Assembly: GCF_900111395.1 (NCBI RefSeq)
Contig: NZ_FOHV01000004.1
Coordinates: forward strand, 43,257-107,256
From: Thorsellia anophelis DSM 18579
Lineage (GTDB): Bacteria > Pseudomonadota > Gammaproteobacteria > Enterobacterales > Thorselliaceae
Length of the DNA stretch: 64,000 nucleotides
Direction of reading: 5' to 3'
The position numbers were made by a program, and so were the translations under genes. The stretch's first letter is position 1. Each line of letters starts with the position of its first letter. Shown piece after piece: positions 60,445-64,000 of the stretch. A model generated the notes under the pieces. The model saw nothing but the letters and a program-made list of their open reading frames with translations, had not been told where the DNA came from and did no database searches.

Positions 60445-60912
60445 ATCTTATCCTTCTTAACTGTTTCAAGGTGTGAGTAAGTAATTGTAACTAATTTAAA
60501 CAAAACACATTCCTCTTTAATGTTGTACCAATAATTGCAGTTTTCACAATTTGAAATATTGTAATTTAAATGTCAGTTTTTTTCTACAATAGACGCTATT
60601 ATGCAATTACTTGACTGAAAGTGCAAAAAAATATTTCGGTATTGCCTAGTTTGATACAAATATTTTTTAAAAAATATAAGCAATATCTATTATGATAGCA
60701 TTTTAGCGTAAGTTAATTGGTTAGTCTTGTAAAAAATTTCTTTTTTTTGTAACATTAAAATTATAGTAATATTTATGATTTTAATGTAATATTCGCTTAA
60801 CGTAAATGATTTGTCAATGTGTGATGGTTAAGGTTAGATTTTGTATAATTGTTCTTATTTTGGCTTGACTGTTTATTAATTTTCTATAATTTCAAATGTT
60901 AAAGGTATTTAA
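60445..60912. promoter_or_regulatory. Divergent fliF/fliE regulatory region
   Basis: These 468 AT-rich bases separate the fli operon from the divergent fliE, the enterobacterial layout. No credible sigma-54 or sigma-28 box could be fixed by eye. TATAAT occurs near 60887, before fliE, without a well-spaced -35. A flagellar master-regulator site would be expected here from family knowledge. Confidence 0.4.
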
Positions 60913-61236
60913 GTGACTATTTCAGCTATTAATGATGTTGTTAATCAAATGCAGTCTATTTCTGGTATATCTTCTATCAATTCAATTGTATCTCCACTTG
61001 CTGATATAGAAAGCGATGGCTTCACTTCTTTTTTAAATGCTGCGATTACAAAAATTAGTGACACTCAGAATGCTGCAAGAATCCAAGCTGAAGCTTTTGA
61101 GCGTGGTGAACCAGGTTTAGAATTGAGCGATATAATGGTTGATTTACAAAAAGCTTCTATTGGATTGCAGCTTGGCGTTCAAGTTAGAAATAGGGTTGTA
61201 CAGGCATATCAAGAAATTATGAATATGCCAGTATAG
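60913..61236 (+). CDS. fliE: Flagellar hook-basal body protein FliE
   Basis: The 107-residue protein begins at a GTG with AAAGG 8 bases upstream. It contains the family pattern FTSFLNAAITKISDTQNAAR and ELSDIMVDLQKASIGLQLGV, and ends in RNRVVQAYQEIMNMPV. FliE joins the MS ring to the rod. It is alone and divergent from fliF, as in Salmonella. Confidence 0.95.
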   Translation: MTISAINDVVNQMQSISGISSINSIVSPLADIESDGFTSFLNAAITKISDTQNAARIQAEAFERGEPGLELSDIMVDLQKASIGLQLGVQVRNRVVQAYQEIMNMPV

Positions 61237-61262
61237 TTCTATTATTTTGAATTATTGGTCAT

Positions 61263-61296
61263 TGAGGGTGTGGTAAGAAGTTAACTACATCCCTCA
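61263..61296 (+). terminator. Hairpin after fliE
   Basis: TGAGGGTGT (61263-61271) pairs with ACATCCCTCA (61287-61296) with one bulged base, followed by TTTACC. It is a modest terminator candidate for fliE. Confidence 0.4.
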
Positions 61297-61638
61297 TTTA
61301 CCTAGTTATTTCATTAAGTATTTATAAAACTTATGAGTTTATTATTAGCTTAAATAAATGATAAGTTATATTCCTTTGTCGCTCAGTTCATCTTGCAATA
61401 ATTAATAGTTACACTTAAAGGTATGAGAGTGTCTATTTCTGTGTTTTCAAATAAAAAAAATTAAATCATATTGGTTATTAGCTCGTATAAACAACTGGGT
61501 TTTTATGAGGTTATACTGATATTATTTTCATCAACAGCTATCTATCGTGTAAGTTTTTTTAATCTTATTTTTTAGCACCTTGATTTTAGTGCTGTTATAA
61601 AAATATATAGTGTTACTTGTTATAAGAGAAAAGTATAG
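61297..61638. other. Intergenic stretch between fliE and yejF
   Basis: Non-coding and AT-rich; no repeat, RNA gene or strong hairpin is seen. Confidence 0.4.
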
Positions 61639-63321
61639 CTAATCAATTAAAGCTGCATTGATTAATTCTTGAGTGTATTGTTCTTTTGGTGCCATGAAAA
61701 TAGACTCAGTTGTTCCTGCTTCTATTATTTTCCCTTCTTTCAAAACAATTATGTTCTCGCACATTAATCGAACAGTGGCTAGGTCGTGGCTAATGAATAA
61801 ATAAGATAATTTATACTTTAATTGTAGTGAATTAAGTAAGTCTAATATTTGCATTTCTACTTTTTTATCTAATGCAGATGTAGGTTCATCAAGAATTAGA
61901 AGCTTAGGTTTTAAGATTAAAGCTCTTGCTATTGCAATCCTTTGGCGTTGACCTCCTGAAAACTGGTGAGGATATCTATTCCTTGTTTCAGGATCTAACC
62001 CTATTTCTTGCATAATATTACATACTAATTCATCTCGCTGTTTTATAGTTAAATTTGGTTCGTGCACTTCTAATCCTTCTTCGATAGTCTGTTGTACTGT
62101 TCTTTTAGGATTGAGTGTTGAAAATGGATCTTGAAAAATAATTTGTATATCACGCCGTATAGGTTTGAAGGCTTTTTCTGATAAATTTGACGTATTAACT
62201 CCATTAATAGAGATACAGCCTGTAGACTTTATTAATTTTGTAATAGCAAAAGCTGTAGTACTTTTACCAGAACCCGATTCACCAACTAGTCCTAAAGTGC
62301 TTCCTTGCTTTAAATTTAATTCAAAGTTCTCTAATATGGGTTTGAATGATTTAGAAAACCATCCTTTTTTATGAGTAATTGCCACACTTAAACCTTTAAT
62401 ACTAAGGATCTCATTTTTGGTTGAAGTGATATTTTCTGTGTGTTGATTTTTTTTCAATTTTAAGTTGTTATTGTGGGCATCAATTAATGATTGTGTATAG
62501 GCTGTTTGCGGTTGATTAAATATATTCTCAGTGCTATCTATTTCGATACAACTTCCTCTATACATCACTGCAACACGATCGGCAATTTTACGCACTAGAT
62601 GCAGGTTATGACTAATAAAAATAAGCGTCATACCATATTCTTTTTTAAGTTGAAGCAGCAGATCAATTATTTGCTTTTGAGTTGTTACATCAAGCGCTGT
62701 TGTAGCTTCGTCAGCTATTAATATTTTAGGATTTCTAAGTAATGCCATGGCAATAATAATTCTTTGGCGCTCCCCACCTGAAAATTGATGAGGGTAATTA
62801 TTAATTCGTAATTCAGGATCTTTTAACCCGACCTTAGTTAATATGTTGATTACTTGTGTACCATTTCTATGCGTGTTTGATGAGGGAAGGTTTTTGTTGT
62901 TACAGCTTTTAGTTAAAATCTCTTCTAATTGCTTGCCAATAGTTTGAACTGGATTTAAGGCTACCATTGGTTCTTGAAAAATTATTGCGATATCACGATG
63001 TCGAAGTTGTCTTAATCCATCTTGATCTAAGGTGGTTATATTGAGGTTATTATAAAATATACTGCCTGATTGATTTTTAATTAATTTATGTGGAAGTAAC
63101 TGTAATATACCGTGTGCTGTTAGGCTTTTGCCAGATCCTGATTCACCAACAATTGCTAATATTTCGTTTCTAAATACTTCTATATTGAGACGCGTAACAA
63201 GATTATCATTTACCAACTCAGTTTGTACATGATTTACACTGTAGAGAAGATCAACAGGACGTTTAATCTCATAGTCTACTAATTTTAGAATGATATCGGT
63301 TGTTTGAAATTGATTTGCCAT
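61639..63321 (-). CDS. yejF: Peptide ABC transporter ATPase with two ATP-binding domains, YejF
   Basis: The 560-residue protein has two complete ABC modules. The first has Walker A GESGSGKSLTAHG near residue 57, signature FSGGERQR near 178 and Walker B ILIADEATTALD. The second has Walker A GESGSGKSTTAFA near 345, signature FSGGQRQR and Walker B LLILDEPTSALD. It energises the YejABEF uptake system for peptides, known in E. coli for microcin C. Slightly longer than E. coli YejF (529). It lies 60 bases after yejE. Confidence 0.94.
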   Translation of the reverse strand: MANQFQTTDIILKLVDYEIKRPVDLLYSVNHVQTELVNDNLVTRLNIEVFRNEILAIVGESGSGKSLTAHGILQLLPHKLIKNQSGSIFYNNLNITTLDQDGLRQLRHRDIAIIFQEPMVALNPVQTIGKQLEEILTKSCNNKNLPSSNTHRNGTQVINILTKVGLKDPELRINNYPHQFSGGERQRIIIAMALLRNPKILIADEATTALDVTTQKQIIDLLLQLKKEYGMTLIFISHNLHLVRKIADRVAVMYRGSCIEIDSTENIFNQPQTAYTQSLIDAHNNNLKLKKNQHTENITSTKNEILSIKGLSVAITHKKGWFSKSFKPILENFELNLKQGSTLGLVGESGSGKSTTAFAITKLIKSTGCISINGVNTSNLSEKAFKPIRRDIQIIFQDPFSTLNPKRTVQQTIEEGLEVHEPNLTIKQRDELVCNIMQEIGLDPETRNRYPHQFSGGQRQRIAIARALILKPKLLILDEPTSALDKKVEMQILDLLNSLQLKYKLSYLFISHDLATVRLMCENIIVLKEGKIIEAGTTESIFMAPKEQYTQELINAALID

Positions 63322-63381
63322 CTAAATTCCTACCTTAAAGTAAGTTATTATTTAATAGATATATTGACTCATAGAATAAAC

Positions 63382-64000
63382 TTACAGGTCTACATTAAAA
63401 GCATCACGTATCGCCTCGCCGATAAATACTAATGTTGTTAATACAATGGATAAAAAAATAAATGAGGTAAGTCCCAGCCAAGGCGATTGCAAGTTATTTT
63501 TACCTTGTAATAATAGCTCTCCCAAAGATGGATAAGAAGCCGGCAAGCCAAAGCCTAAAAAATCTAGTGACGTCAGAGTAGTAATTGAGCCCGTTAAGAT
63601 AAACGGCATAAAGGTTAGTGTTGAAACTAATGCATTTGGCATGATATGCCTTTTCATAATAATGAAATTACTGACGCCTAATGCTTTTGCAGACCGAACA
63701 AAATCAAAATTACGCATCCTTAGAAATTCAGCACGAACTAATCCCACTAGCTCCATCCAACCAAATAGCACTGTTATTGATAATAACCACCAAAAATTAG
63801 GCTCAACAACACTAGCTAGTAAAATGATTAAAAATAGAGTTGGTATACTTGACCATACTTCGATAAATCTTTGACCACTCAAATCTACCCATCCCCCATA
63901 GTATCCTTGCAGTGCGCCAACGATTATTCCTATGCTACTTGATAGTAAAGTTAAAGCTACTCCAAAAATAAGAGAAATTCTAAATCCATAGAGTAATATG
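63382..64000 (-). CDS. yejE: Peptide ABC transporter permease YejE, 5' end beyond the window
   Basis: The frame is open to the right edge: before the TTG at 63882 the same frame reads ILLYGFRISLIFGVALTLL and GALQGYYGGWVD, then SGQRFIEVWSSIPTLFLIIL. The permease loop EFLRMRNFDFVRSAKALGVS is the EAA motif that contacts YejF. The C-terminus SIVLTTLVFIGEAIRDAFNVD is intact. The gene therefore continues past base 64000 and only about 205 codons are visible. Confidence 0.93.
   Translation of the reverse strand, partial: ILLYGFRISLIFGVALTLLSSSIGIIVGALQGYYGGWVDLSGQRFIEVWSSIPTLFLIILLASVVEPNFWWLLSITVLFGWMELVGLVRAEFLRMRNFDFVRSAKALGVSNFIIMKRHIMPNALVSTLTFMPFILTGSITTLTSLDFLGFGLPASYPSLGELLLQGKNNLQSPWLGLTSFIFLSIVLTTLVFIGEAIRDAFNVDL

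Noticed and set aside
60520..60545. Possible sigma-54 promoter before fliE (TGTACC-N5-TTGCA)
   Set aside because: Three mismatches at the conserved -24 bases and a distance of nearly 400 bases from the start make it unconvincing.
1..64000. CRISPR arrays, tRNA and rRNA genes
   Set aside because: No array of regularly spaced repeats and no cloverleaf or rRNA segment was found; the only tandem array is the 14-bp triplet at 1397-1438.

Overview
The window is AT-rich chromosomal DNA from a Gram-negative gammaproteobacterium. The evidence is a set of core genes whose sequence and order are gammaproteobacterial: ychF, ycdX, ptrA, dapD, folE next to yeiB, uvrB, oxyR with ahpC/ahpF, rppH, lgt, thyA, msrB, a fliE // fliF-to-fliR flagellar locus in the enterobacterial order, and yejEF. 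The low GC and overall look would fit a host-associated lineage such as the Orbaceae, but that placement is inference; no rRNA gene is present to settle it.

Region 1 (1-6200) is accessory and decayed. It holds a broken IS30-family transposase, a wrecked RelE/HigB-type toxin with an intact antitoxin beside it, a truncated DNA-binding protein, a RhuM-family protein and a complete higBA toxin-antitoxin operon. These modules are separated by three directly repeated copies of a 110-190 bp sequence. The start of the repeat shares an 18-bp core with the 3' end of ychF, right at its stop codon, which looks like a stack of insertions against ychF.

Region 2 (6208-10640) has ychF, a Pmp3/YqaE-type small membrane protein, ycdX, a YkgJ-type cysteine-cluster protein and an unrecognised secreted protein.

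Region 3 (11004-32011) is the striking part. A plus-strand run of ten genes begins with srfA, srfB and srfC. It continues with a bitopic membrane protein, a secreted von Willebrand A (vWA) protein, an ABC ATPase, an FtsX-type permease, a secreted formylglycine-generating-enzyme-like protein without visible catalytic cysteines, and two coiled-coil lipoproteins. After a pirin gene, a minus-strand group follows: a YARHG-domain protein, a small unknown protein and a second vWA protein whose N-terminal domain is a recognisable paralogue of the SrfA N-terminus. Read together, these look like parts of one trans-envelope machine: a cytoplasmic actin/Hsp70-like ATPase and a GTPase, bitopic connectors with rigid Pro-rich periplasmic spacers, periplasmic vWA and FGE-like modules, an ABC/FtsX engine and outer-membrane lipoproteins. 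Its function is unknown; srfABC is known only as a virulence-associated locus.

Region 4 (32249-49197) is housekeeping: ptrA, dapD, a yeeZ-like epimerase, folE-yeiB, uvrB, the peroxide-defence block oxyR/ahpF/ahpC, rppH, lgt, thyA and msrB.

Region 5 (49230-61236) is the flagellar export and basal-body locus fliR-Q-P-O-N-M-L-K-J-I-H-G-F on the minus strand, with fliE divergent. Region 6 (61639-64000) is yejF and the start-truncated-by-window yejE of a peptide ABC transporter. No tRNA, rRNA or CRISPR array was seen.
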